Assembly (NCBI RefSeq): GCF_021155775.2
Contig: NC_060233.1
Coordinates: 27,693,456 to 27,757,455, forward strand
Direction: 5' to 3'
Origin: Neodiprion pinetum
Taxonomy: Eukaryota; Arthropoda; Insecta; Hymenoptera; Diprionidae
DNA length: 64,000 nucleotides
The translations under genes and the position numbers were made by a program. Positions 1-12,300 of this stretch are shown piece by piece; the stretch's first letter is position 1; each line of letters starts with the position of its first letter. The notes beneath the pieces were generated by a model. It saw only the letters and a list, made by a program, of their open reading frames with translations, made no database searches and had not been told where the DNA came from.

Positions 1-1740
1 AAGCAAGAAAATTATGAAACATTCCTTCCGTTTCGTTCCAAACATATATTCGCAAGTTTCAAAAGAGTCGACAACTTTGGCGATATGAAAAATTATCAGA
101 TAATTGTGCACAAGGTAATGAGTCTGAAATTTTTTATTGCGAACGGCTTTAAATTTCTCACATGAATTCTCTTTGAATTGCATCCTGCTGAAAGTTTTGT
201 GAGCTTTCATCTTACCTCTGAAAAATTAAAGAAAATACGGAAAACAAAAACTACTAAACTCTGAAGCCAAAACTGCTTATTTCAGTAGTTAACTTCCAGC
301 ACTATTTTTCTAATACAACAGACTTTTCAAATTCCACGATTTTTGTGAACGTTATTGCCTGGGAATTAAAATTCACGGTGTGATATAAATAGTGCAATAT
401 AAAAAAGACACTGAATTAAAACGAACGGTGAAAACAAATGAGACAAAATACAGTTGACGAACAATGTTTGTAAAAGTAATCACTCTGATGGATAGAAAGA
501 GTTATAAATCAACCGTTGGAATCCTAGCAGCGTTGCGTTTATTTTCCCACGCAATTCTTTTTTCGCCGAAACGAGGCTATTATACAGATAAAGTTCAATA
601 GATTGTTTCTAGGAATCGCAGGGTAAGATTTAGTGTAACGGCACTGATTATAATATACGAAATGAGAACCGTGGATAAAAAAAATGAATATGCCTCGACT
701 TTATTGCTATTTTCTCTAATAATTTGTTTGTCATGCAAACTTCCTCTCGCATGGATTCCGGAAATTTGACGAATCTACACCGAGAAAATTGTTTGTTTCA
801 AAAAAATAAATTCTACGTTAACACGAACCTATTGGATACTTTATTTATCGTGAGCAAGCAAGTTTTATTTGACCGGATTCGAGTTCACTCACGGCTCGAA
901 TGAAATTTCCCGACAAAAAATGAATGTTGTAACAGTTTAACATTACGGTAATGTTTTTGTTGGGATAATATCGTCTGAATTTGAAGTTACTTTTGAAAAA
1001 CTCGACCTTCTTATGAAATTATTTAAAGGTTATCTGTATTCTTAAATTCTATTCAGTGGGGGGAAAAAATTAGCAACAAAAGCAACCAATCTTTGGGCAA
1101 TAAATTTCCGCCAGCCTGACGGCTAGTTTCAAATAACGTGATTTTTCACACCAAGTAGTTATTGTTCAGTTTAAGAAAAGGTGATAATTTATACGGACGA
1201 TGAAATGTTTAGTAAACACTTCCCAAATGCCAAGATCTGAAAATATTGCACCTTATTACAAACATAATTCAGCTGAAAGCTCATTTCTCAGTGACACGTT
1301 AACCGCGGGGGATTTAGCGATTTTGCAAAACGGAAGGACGCAGCTTTTCGCCCCGCCGCGTTATTATACATTCAAACCACCGAAGTCACATCCTCGGTAC
1401 ATTTTCCGCACACGATTTTATCCAATATATTAAAGCAGTGAGTATTAATTATGAGTGTAATTTATTACTCTCGAAATCGAGAAAAAAAAGACAAAATTAT
1501 CTGCGATCCACGATTTTTGCGCTTGTCGTTGCTGCGATTCATTTTTGTATCAACATTGCGAGCGTTATACAGATTGCAATTAAATCTACAGTACGCGTGA
1601 CAAGGTTCATACTTTGAGAATTTTGTCAACGTTTTGAGTTCATCATTTTTCGCGATCCTCTTAATTCTCTGCATTCTTGCAGAATTTCAACCTGATTACG
1701 TGTAGTTTTAGTAGATTCTTAATATTTTATACAACAGATC
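1..1740. other. A+T-rich non-coding stretch
   Basis: I see nothing here that supports a gene. The open frames are short, lack splice context and resemble no family I know. The right part may grade into non-coding sequence of the Mutator-like element that follows. Confidence 0.5.
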
Positions 1741-2641
1741 GAAAAGTGTCGCAACTTAGTGCTACTTTATTTTAAAGTGGTATCCACACCTGGAAACGAT
1801 AAAACAAAACATTTTTGAAAAAAAAATTTCAAGGAAACTATTGGAATTATCGGATCGAGGTTTTTACTGGTTAAAAATATAAACTTTTAAGAAAATTTTC
1901 AATTTCATTTCTGTCTAAGAATGTTGCAAATTCACAGAGTTATTGAATCGTCGACAAAGTGTCGTAAAAAATTTTTCTACAGCGTTACCAGGTAGCGTTT
2001 CGTCAAAAATTATTTAAAACACAAAAATCAAACAGGGTATTAAAATGGATACTATTATCTTGTCTTTGTATAATAGTCGATTAGAAAAATATCAGGTTTT
2101 GACAAAACGGTGGTCGCTTGAACCGAAGAAGCAGATTTTCAAGAAAACACTCGTTCATATTTTTGATAGTGAAAAAAACGACTAAAGATTTTTTTTTTCA
2201 AATTCTATGACAAGTACTAGATAATTACGTGTACAACAACCACAGGAAATTTCGAGCTAATCCGTTCAGTGGTTTCCGAGATATTTTTGGTACCAGTTTG
2301 AAAAATGGAGTTTTGAGAAAAACGCGTTTGAAAATGTTTCGATATAATTTGAACGACTGCGGCGCCACTGTGCATCGTTTTTGAGACTACCTTCCAAATT
2401 AGTTGGTCAAAGCTTTCGGTACTGTTCTGTGTATAACCACGAACACAGCGCTCCAGTAAAGTGTCCTTGCTAAGACCTTCGTACGTCGGTTTGATGACCT
2501 TCGAAATCGATTCCGGTAATGCCAAATAATCGTGACGAAAATTACGCAGTTCCCCTTTCGCTCTTGATTTACCGTCAGGGTTGGTGTCTGTGAAACTGTA
2601 ATAGTATAAAGTTGTTCGTATCGCTTTCTTCGTATTATCCT

Positions 2642-3081
2642 TGGAATCACTTGAGGAGAGTACAATTTCGAAATTTTTAGGTGAGTTGAAAAATTAACGA
2701 CGGAGCCAGGAATCGAACCTGGTATCTAGAGATGCTTTGCCGGAGACTTACTCCACTAGACCACCTAGCCGCCCTGACTACACTGTCATTAATTTCTCTC
2801 ATCACCTGTATTTCGAAATTGTTTTTGTTTTCGTGTGCCATTGAATTTGTTTACATTTGAAATTCGTCGCAGAGACACATTTTAGACTTGTGTGTGAAGC
2901 TTGTTGGTATGTACACACATATGCTGTAAGTGGCTATTAATGTGAAATTAAAATTCACTTTAGCCATTTACTTTTGAACGGCTGCGCGTTCATTTTGGCG
3001 ATATGAGCTACGCATATCATATTTTAGCGAGAAAAATTTGCTTGAGGAGAGTACAATTTCGAAATTTTTATGGAATCACTT
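2642..3081 (-). mobile_element. Insertion in the MULE, with terminal direct repeats and a tRNA-like core
   Basis: A 30-bp sequence is perfectly repeated at 2650-2679 and 3041-3070. Outside the 27-bp core of these repeats lies the same 11-mer TGGAATCACTT, at 2642-2652 and 3071-3081. This looks like a target-site duplication, with one further tandem TGGAATCACT at 3081-3090. Removing the segment brings the two transposase blocks (ending and starting with a Ser-Asp-Ser motif) into register, so it inserted after the transposase. The interior (about 364 bp) holds a tRNA-like sequence at 2699-2773 and no long frame. It could be a tRNA-derived SINE with a long target duplication, or a tiny terminal-repeat element. 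Terminal inverted repeats are not visible. Confidence 0.6.
2699..2773 (-). tRNA. tRNA-like sequence, probably SINE-derived pseudogene
   Basis: On the minus strand this 75-nt segment has a good A box (TGGTCTAGTGG) and a perfect B box (GGTTCGATTCC) within a 5-bp T stem (CCAGG/CCTGG). The acceptor pairs only partly: the first five positions pair with one wobble, and the last two mismatch. The middle does not fold into a normal anticodon arm with U33, so no amino acid can be assigned. It lies inside the inserted element, which favours a tRNA-derived retroelement head over a working tRNA. Confidence 0.5.
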
Positions 3082-3640
3082 GGAATCACTGTGTTTTCGA
3101 ATAGCTGAGCCACAGCAGACGCTCAGCTTGACTATCATTTTTACAGTCAATTTTTTTCTGCCGCCGATACGTGAATTTTTTTTCATGCATTCTCGAAAAC
3201 GGCTTCCCATGCGCTTTTGCACGGACAAACCCAAACGCTCTTTTTTATAATATTTAAGTCTCGCCGTACGGTTGCGCGTTAATTAATCCTACATACGTTT
3301 CAGAATCACCATCCTCAAAGCAATCAGTGTATTTCCCCGAGTGCCTTTCAATGGATCTTAAAAACGGTTCCTTCCTAGCGTCGACTCCCATCTTGCCTGC
3401 GAATCCTTCGTGATTCGCCAGGCAATTTCCTTCGAGTTCAAGTTTTCGTTCATTGTATTGCTCGGTATTGGTGCGATTACTACAGTATTTACGTGCAGAG
3501 CTAAAAATGGACCTCACAATAATGTCTGAAACTGTTTTCGAGAAGTGGCATCTCAAAGCCAAAATGGATCCGAGCACAATAAGATCGAAAGGACGGTCAG
3601 GCCGTGCTTCCTGAGAGGCTCGTCTCGCTGCTGTGCGACC

Positions 3641-3690
3641 CAACGCGGCAGGACGCGGCATGACGCGGCAGGACGCGGCAGGACGCGGCG
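3641..3690. repeat. 10-bp GC-rich tandem repeat
   Basis: Five consecutive 10-mers of the form NNACGCGGCA (unit GGACGCGGCA with small variation), followed by further CGCGGC-like bases. It sits at the 5' side of the transposase remnant, in a locally GC-rich patch. Confidence 0.85.
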
Positions 3691-3739
3691 CGGCACCTGT
3701 TCAACGAACGGTTGTACTCTTTGGGCTATAACTTTGTAA

Positions 3740-6700
3740 TTTTTTGAAATTTTTACCTGAAATTTTCACCATACATTCTTAACATATCAAACTTGAAGTA
3801 AATGTAAAAGATACGCTGCCTGTGTTCGAAGAATTTAAATTTGCTAAACCAAGAGAACCGTTTTTAAGCTATGGACAAAAAATTCGATTAGGTCTAAGAA
3901 ACAATGAGTTGTTTTGTGAATTGAATAATCGGATGAAATTATTTTTCTTTACACTCGATTACAACTCGTGCAATTAATGGAACAAACTGGATAATTTCAA
4001 GTAAACTTTATAAATTAGAATCAAATATAGCTAAATAGTTGGTCAAAGAAGAGATATTTATTTCTGTTGAGGATTATTTCTGATGTAATAAAATCGTTGA
4101 TTTTGGTTCGAGATTGTATTCGCTTCATATGAAAGTATAAATTTTTTTACGTATTTTAAGCTCATTTGAACGCTGTTGAAAATTTTCCTTTTTCTCACAC
4201 CTTTGATAAATTAACCTTAACAGTTTAAGTCCAGCATAACATTTTCGAGATAGCTTAAAATTGGAGCCGTTTGTTAACTTTTCACGAAAATCAGACCAGC
4301 AGTTTTTAAGACAATCGACAAGAAACTAACAAACAAAGGCACTTTTTTCAACATAGCTTTGTACAAACGTAGATTTCCAAGAAGACTGGCGTCTGCCGAG
4401 TTGAAAGAGGATTAAAATTAACAAATTCTCGCCATCTGCAGAGAATTGCCGGCAACCCTTTCACTCGTATCCCCGTGTAAAGAGGCAAGGTCACACAAGA
4501 CTTTGGCAACTTTGTCCCTGTTTGCAGACAGTACAAAGATCATGTCATACTCCTACCGTTACCGACTGAGCAAACTCACTCTTTGTCTTCCTATACCAAA
4601 TAAACAAACCAACTGAAAAGGTTGAAATTTCGGCGGTGCATCATATACACATACACCGATACACCGCTCAAATTTGAACCCTTTCCATTCGTGTTTTCAT
4701 TCAATATAACCAAAAAAAAAAGGCTCGGGTTGCTCGGTCGGTAAATGTAGGCGTACTACGTGGCCTTAATCCGCTCTCTCAATCTGACCTGCGGACCCCG
4801 AGATGCTGCAGTCTGCATACTCTCGACGCCTTTCACACGCGAAATCTATCCATGAATCTTCAGGAACCATTCAGCACGAAACCTGCTTTACTCTCTGCTC
4901 CGGCTGTCCAATATTTTCGACGACTAATGTGCGTGGGCGGTTATACTTCGTGTCACGTCATACTGTGGTGTCAACTTTCCATTTTTTACATCACTGTTTC
5001 GTATTAGGGAAAATACTCGCTGAGAAATTGAAAATTTACAAAGGGGTTACGATGCCTCGGTTGAAAAATGATTTTTCTCACGTGATAACCTGTTGAAAAA
5101 CATCTTTTTGACAGGTAAAAAAATTATTCCTCGTCGCTTATACAGACAGTGCGAGGCTGGGAAGATATGTGACTGAATAGAAACTGCCAATTTTTATACG
5201 AACCCATAGACAAACGATCCCATCACTACCAACGCGTACAAGTTTTTTCGCTTTTTTCATCTACCCAAAAATCTTCCATTCGTAACAAATAACGATTGAT
5301 TTATTACGCTCGTACAGAAATTTTCCGATAGATTTATATTGAGATGTCGGAATAATTGTAGCTTGATGTTGAACACACTTTTTTGATAACGATAAAAAAT
5401 TAATATCGGCGCTGCTAATTCAACAACAATTGCAGTTGTCTTGGCGTTTCGATATTGTTATAAAAAAAAATGAATCTCTAATTTGAGATACACGCCAATT
5501 ATCATAGTAAGTAGCCTGTTCAATCGTAACGTTAACTTCTCAAGTATCTCAAAACATTCTCATTATATAAAGTAACCTTCGTCGACCAGAATTATTCAAC
5601 ACCAATTTTATTTCGCATTGTAATTCTTTCGCCCAATACTTCCCGTAATCATTGTACCAAGCGAAAATGCGAGAACTCGAAAAGTTCGCCAAAACATATT
5701 CCAACTCAACTCGCCAATCATGCGAAGCGTGGAAATTCGAGCATCTGCCTTAGAATCAATATGAAAGAAGTATATATATGATTTAAGTTTGCTCATCACT
5801 GGTCAATTATCACAGTCAAAACCTCAGGCTGCCATTATCTTTATGCTTTCGTGAACGTAGACCATCGTGATGTACGGTAGATTTGAATCACTGCAAAAAT
5901 CTTCGAGAAAACTCAGATAGCACAAAATTTTAACATACATAAGTTGAAATGACATTCGGCAGTTATCCTAAGAATTTAGACGATCTTGAAGTTCCTTTTC
6001 GGCAGTTTGCAGAATTCTACGTGAAAATTTTTCATTCTTCACCACTCGTGGTTGAAAAATGTCAAAAATCACGACGTGACGCTGCTATGATAATTCAGCG
6101 ATCACCGAGATTTAGAATGGGGAGGTAAAAATATAGAAAGATCTAAATATTGAAGGGCCACAATATCGAACTTTTAAAGAAGCAAATACTCGATTTATAC
6201 AATTCAAAAATGTTGACAGTAGGAATATGAGAATAAAAGAATAGAATGAACATAGAATGCCGAACTGTAGAATCGTTAGAACTTCTCTCGATAATATAGA
6301 ATCGTATACAGATTCTCAATGTTGTCATTCTATGTTTCTGTATTTCAAGTTTCTATATTAACAATTTTCTATACCGAGACTTTCCAGATTTAAAAATTTT
6401 ATGAACATGATTTTTACGCATCTATAAAAATTCGATATTCTGGTCCTTCCGTCAATCGACAATTCTAGTTTTTTAATTAGACGTAAAATAATTCTAGCGT
6501 ATAATCAGGTTGGCGATAAACGTTCAACGGTTCCATTCGTTTGTAATTATACATATCATAATTGTAACGCCGTGAGTACCGTGTGTATTTTCCTCCAGCC
6601 CGATAACCAGACAACTTTGTCCATAAATTCGAAACTTAATCAGGCTTAGACTTTCCTTATTTGCATAGTTATATTATTATGAATATATTTTGCCAAACAA

Positions 6701-8160
6701 ATTGCTTAGTATAATTCGGAACGTGGGCTTATACATAATACGCAGTGTGCATTGTCAGCTTGGTATTTGACTGCCGGTAACTTTTTCAATTTTCTTTGAA
6801 ACATTTTGCATTACTCTCGTTTTGATTCATTTCGTTTATCTCTTTTTCAATTTTTACACGTCGATAATATTTGTGTTCCATGCAATCATAACATTGTTAT
6901 TTTTATGAATAATCCAACGTTAGAATGGAGATCATGATTCAGCTAGAAATGAGATTATCACGTTATTGAAATTAACAAAACGAATATTCGATAATTAAAT
7001 AACGATTAAAAATATAATATCTCAGAAAATACAAAATTAGAAAAAGCTAGCATTATAAACAAAAAGTTTAATATCGATGCATAAAAGCAGCGATCGGTGA
7101 AAAATGGGTAAAGGATACGAATAAACGATATATTATGTGAATAAGGAAAAGAACTTGAATATAAATGTTATTAAATAAATTTGAACGAAACGAACACATA
7201 AACAGGACTCGACACGAAACGAATGAAACAATTGTAAAATATACAGACTTGTTCGCTTTTTTGTGACGATTCGTGTTGGAAATGGGGAGAAGAGACGGAG
7301 AGAGAGACGAGTTTGGGTCGAGAAGGTTTAGTAGATCTACGTAGTTCGATAATATAAGACGTGTCATAACAGGGAGTTGAAGCGTCAATCCTGGCCATGT
7401 AGAAATTTTAACTGAATATCGTACAGAGAATACAAGGACTTGACTCGCAATCTTTTTTATTCATTTTCAAGCATCGTCACCGTCTTTTACACATATTTAT
7501 ATTGTATATGACTAAAAAAAAACCTCTCTCGTCTTAATTTCATTTTACGGACAATTTTCTCCTCACTCGTCGTTTCATCTTTTTATTCCTACATATGTGT
7601 GTTATTTGTTATTCCTTACGTGTGTTTCTTTTAAACTATCAGGCTAAGTTTGTCAGACCTGCGACGAGTAGTGTCCCTTTTATATTGTAACAATAAAATA
7701 ACGAATTTAAGAAAGGGTGGAGGGATGAAAGAAAAAAATACAAGTCCCCAAAATTAGAGGTGAAAGGATTCAATTTCTCTTGGTGTCTGATTTTGTGAGT
7801 TTCTGTCTTTTTCTGATTTTATTGCGTAGATTGTAGAAGAAACTAAAATCGTTACAGTTATATACTATAGTGTACAATTTTGATTCTCGTTTTTTAAAAT
7901 TCTCTCGAGACTTACTCCGTATTAAATAATTGTCAAGTATATGAAATAGGCGTAAAATTTTTTGACTTATAGATTGCCGCTAGTTATTTTGTAGAATTAT
8001 TCTGAGATTGCAAGAAAAAGGCAAACCTTGACACGCGTACAAAACATCTGAAAATGGTTGAAAAATTGTTTCTCTACTAAAATAATATATTATTTTAACT
8101 CTCAAGTGAACGGGTTGGTAAATCTACTTATACGTATAAAAATTGTCGAAAATCGTCACT
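3740..8160. other. A+T-rich intergenic or intronic DNA
   Basis: No exon with convincing coding content and splice sites was found. The first 500 bp may be flanking sequence of the MULE. If the promoter at 8.4 kb is real, this stretch would be the first intron of that minus-strand transcript. Confidence 0.45.
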
Positions 8161-8163
8161 CAC

Positions 8164-8364
8164 CGCGAATCGCCGGATCGCCAAAGAGATGAACCTCGCG
8201 GAAAACTGATTTCTCGTTTTTACCAGCGGCGGAGCAATACACGTCGAAATTCGAATCGGGGGGCGAGGATCAGGACGCGGGCGATTAAGTATCCTCGAGA
8301 TATCGCGGACTCTGCGTCTTGCGGATGTAACGACAAGAACAGCTCGCGCGTTAACTAATCGAGA
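8164..8364 (-). other. Probable 5' untranslated first exon of a minus-strand gene
   Basis: The minus strand shows a TATA box (TATAAAA at 8394-8388), then about 30 nt later a GC-rich segment ending in a textbook splice donor, GCG|GTGAGTGACG, with the last exon base at 8164. No ATG occurs on the minus strand between the inferred start and the donor, as expected for a leader exon. The surrounding 8160-8720 block is CpG-rich against an A+T-rich background. The transcription start (about 8364) is inferred from the TATA spacing. No coding exons were found between 8163 and 1, so the gene may start coding beyond the left edge, and its identity is unknown. Confidence 0.42.
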
Positions 8365-8387
8365 AGCCCGCAACTATCCGCTCGTTG

Positions 8388-8394
8388 TTTTATA
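8388..8394 (-). promoter_or_regulatory. TATA box of the minus-strand promoter
   Basis: TATAAAA on the minus strand inside a CpG-rich block, about 230 bp upstream of the GTGAGT donor. No strong initiator match stands out at the expected distance. Confidence 0.4.
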
Positions 8395-8960
8395 GCTTGG
8401 CTGCGTTTTCCTCGCGCGGCGCGGCGCCGTGGAGGGATATCGAAGAAGTCCTTGGCCGTCAAGGATTACTCACTTCCTGCACCGTAGATCGCTATCCGCT
8501 TCTTATATCCAGAGGCCGGCTTTACCTTTAATGACTCAATGCGTCCTTATACGGCGATACGCGATCGCCTCGGGCTTCGCTGGACCAACGTATCCGAATT
8601 CCACGCATCGCCACGTGCCCCTCTAATCACACGGCTCTGATTACTCGTGATCTGGTTGACCGATCAAGATCGATCGATCAGAGTGCGCCAATCGCGCTCT
8701 GCACGCCTCGCGACTTGTTTCGTTTTTCCTTGCTCTCTGTATAATCGCTTTTCGTCACCCCAATTTTTAGATTTCACTATTTGAAACGACCTCTCTTGAC
8801 GCTGCTGAGCAGTAGTTTTGTTGCCCTTGATATTCGAATGGTCTTAGAAAGATTTGATGTCAACGACCCCAGAATTAAGCGTAGTTTTTCAAACTTGCCT
8901 CTGGTTACTTATTTAGCGACATTTCCACATGTGTCCCAAAAAAGCGATATTATTTACGTA

Positions 8961-9318
8961 CACTGAGAGAGAAATTTTTAGTTCCGGTTACCGCTCGGTC
9001 CTTAACTATTTTCATTTTTTACCACAATCGAAAAATATAGTTCTAGGTACGAAATGAAAATTAGTTTTATAGCTGTTACCGGAAAGTCTAGTATCCGTTA
9101 CTATTCTTTCTCATCACGATCACTGTTGCTACATTTTCTTGCAACTGTTGCGAAAATTTAATGCTTGTGCAACAATAAATTGATTTCAAAGCCTTGTTCA
9201 ACTAAAAAATTAGAGTAAACCAAACAAACTGATTTTGCGTCGCAATTACCAAAAAAGGATCGACGATAGCGCAAAATAGTATTTCTAGTTACCGTAACAA
9301 ATGAAATTTTTTTCAGTA
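8961..9318 (+). mobile_element. TA-flanked MITE, copy A (internally deleted)
   Basis: Begins CACTGAGAGAGAAATTTTTA and ends TTTTTTTCAGTA, flanked by TA on both sides (8959-8960 and 9319-9320). The body matches the other copies (TTCCGGTTACCGC, ATCGAAAAATATAG, TTGCAACTGTTGCGAAAA, AGGATCGACGATAGCGCAAA). It is 358 bp against 428 bp for complete copies, lacking the segment around the central GTACGCG motif. Orientation here is set by the AGTTCCGGTTACC end being at the left. Confidence 0.85.
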
Positions 9319-12300
9319 TAAAATATTTAATTTCTTTTTTATATCCAAGGTTTCTCAAAAAAATACTATCAAGCGCTTGAGGTATACTTAATTTATTGAG
9401 ACAAAAGTGAACAAAGTATAGAAAATTTAATACTTTTCAGAAAGTTCTCTTGCAAGATTTTTGTCAACTATATCTTCTCAAAGTCCAGCAATAATCCGTC
9501 ATCATGTGATTATCCCGCCGATCCTGATATCGTTCCTCCGTCACTTTCGGATCCTCGTGAAAGCGTTAACATCTACCTTCCGTCTTTATTTTCTAAAACC
9601 TTCGGAAATCACCCCCCCCCCCCCCCCCCCCCTCCCAATTTTTTATTAGTAAATTGTACATTCTCAAACACCAAAATTCACGAAAAAAATCTGGGAAGCA
9701 AGAAATTTCTTCTCTTTTCGTTGAGCTCTTTAATTAGTAAAAACCAGTTTTACTTCTCCCATGACGTGAATTTCCCCCACGAATTTTTACGATCTCTGAA
9801 GGTGAACCGACAGTAAAGTTTGCGAGCGCTCTACATTTTTCAAACAAACATAACTTACAAAAGATAATTATCTACAGATAGTGAACGAATTCCTCGAAGA
9901 GTATTTAATAATTCGATAACATTTAATACAGAAAGAAAAAAGCAACGTCGTTCTTGGAAACTTTTGTGAACTATTGATGAACGGAATAACTAATTAATTA
10001 AAATTTTCTTCTTGCGTGATCTTTTTTTTTTAGGGCTTTGGTATATAAACTGGAGTAGTAATCGAAATGAAAAAATTGACATACTATACTTTTGGAATAA
10101 CTGGGCATGAAATTGAAAATTTTTTAACCGACGAAAGAGAAAGTTCAAGTTTTCTAATTCAATTTTCGATCGTCTCTCAGGTTCTTCGAAGCTTGGACCA
10201 TTTTTATTTCGATCAAAGATTTGACGATTTATTGAGTTGATGACATAAAACTATACGAAATTATTATGTACGATTATGGATTGCAGGAAACTAATATACT
10301 ATGCAAAAAAAAATTACGTGTTCCAACAAATTCGATAAAACAAAATGTGGCACAAAATCGTCTTTTATTCACATCACCAGAAGTGATTCAGCCGTAATAA
10401 ATTTATTGCTGAAATACCAAATTTTTCAAGTGTGTAATATATTCTGAGAATATAAGATCCCTGGAATATTTATACAAATTTACTTACAATTCCACTTCAA
10501 TGTCGCTCTAAAATTTTTTGGATATTCTGAAAAATGTGCGCGTTCTTGCGCGACAAAAAAAACAAAAAACAAACAATCCGTTCTCATACCATTTACATAT
10601 ACAAACCTGAAAATATCGAAAACATATGTATATTTTATTCGCAGTACCTGAGGATCTTTCAAATGTCTTTCACATTCCTAAAGATCGGACTTTTTAACAC
10701 ATAAATTACATGAGGTGATATTTTATTTTCCGACGACAGAAAATGCTAAAAATTCAAAGACAATAATTTAGAAATGTGACAAAACCGATGAGCGTATTTC
10801 CGAAGGTATGAAAATTTGAGTATTTTAAGATCACAGCATGGATTATAATATCATATTAAAATTAGATATCTCTCAAAATAGTGAACTTAAATATCCGGCA
10901 GAAATTTGGTGGAACCCCTCATATATACTCAGCAAAGTCCCATGAATTCTCGAGTCATCTGCAACATCGAACGTTAAAATTTCACCCCATCTATTAAGTA
11001 GTTCAATATAAAGTCTCATGCAAGCACCTCGATACCAACAACACGTCCTGTTTTCCCGCAGACTAGTTGCCTTCATAGCCTCCGTGCAAAGTGGACGAAT
11101 ATCGCCTCATCGAGATTGAACTTTCCCCGTCCCTGCGTTGCAAGCTCCGACGCGGTGTAAAGCCCAATTAAAAAGCAACGAGTCCAGGAACGGCCAAGGT
11201 CGTCCGGCACAACGGGGTGTTGAATTCCCGAAGAAATAGTCGTGTTTTCGCAAAACCCAGGCCAGGACCATCCGTGGGTTGCCGGTATCCGGTCTGACGA
11301 TGAGTGGGCGTTGATATTGAATTACGGCGTAGACTCGTGAGGATGTTTGAGGGATCGAGGACGCGGTTGTTGAGGGAACAAGGCGGCGGCCGTTGTCTTA
11401 ACTGAACATAACTTGATTGAAAGTTTGTTAAGTGAGCCTTTGGAGCCCGGTAACCGTTCCTGGAAACTGTCCGCGGAACGTAAGGAACCCCCGAACCATC
11501 CGCTAGGACTCCCCTCTTATCGAGGGACGTTCCTCAAACTTCCGGTCATCGTTGGACCTTTGATTGCGGCCATCATTCTTCTCTGCCCCGCGACGCAAAC
11601 ATCAAATCCAACCCTGGACGAACCCACTTCTCGCACCCTCTTCCAAATTGCTTTCCAAGTGTTCCTCTGTTCCCATCGAAATTGCCAGAATTATCGGCGG
11701 TTATGATTACAGTTCGCCACAAGGCGCGGGTGAAATCCTTTCTCTCAAATGGTTCACCCCTAATAATAATTAAATCATTTTTATTTACGGGGCGTAAAGG
11801 ATCGTTATCCAAGGTATGTTAATCAGAGGTCGGACATTGACTGCGAATTCGCACAGCGTACGATTCTTACGAGCTTTTTTCTGACTCCTCTGTCTCACAG
11901 TGTCTTATACAAGAATATGGACCCTTCACGTGCAAAAATACTCTCACGGTCTATGACGATGTGGCATGAAAAGGAGCCGAGTCATTCTGACGGAATTCTA
12001 TAACCATGCTGTTCAGTGTTTTCCTAGTAAGCTGTCGTTCTCCTGCAATTTTGGAAAATAAGCGACGTCTGGCAGCGGTTGAAGTACAGGGGATCCATAC
12101 TAGTTTACGACGAAAATTCTGTAAGTAATTGAATCCCGAAGAAACTCCATACCATGAATATTAATTCTGAATTCTTGGTCGGGATTGATATTTGCCAGAC
12201 GAATATACCTTCTCGCAGTTATATGTTTCTTGAAAAAAAAAATTTACTAACGCCGTCTGTCTCATGTTTGTAATATTTTATAATCTGAATCGCGAACGTA

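Larger units (their letters stand above)
2217..3661 (-). pseudogene. Decayed Mutator-like (MULE-type) transposase
   Basis: Read leftward on the minus strand, two blocks resemble the Mutator-like transposase domain common in insect genomes. The upstream block (about 3500 to 3091) contains CLANHEGFAGKMGVDA, a FEDGDSETY acidic motif (the family usually has GDGDS), PYGE, and after a frame break QKRMGSRFREC. The downstream block (about 2655 to 2330) reads HDYLALPESISKVIKP, then LLERCVRGYTQNSTESFDQL. These are the segments around the catalytic acidic residues and the conserved C-terminal helix. It is broken: an in-frame TAA and frameshift near 3255, a 0.4 kb insertion between the blocks, and a short stretch usually found before HDY is absent. 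The frame then runs into non-coding sequence and stops at 2217. Flanking DNA from roughly 1.75 to 4.3 kb may also belong to the element, but I saw no terminal inverted repeats. Family recognition is from memory of conserved motifs. Confidence 0.72.
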
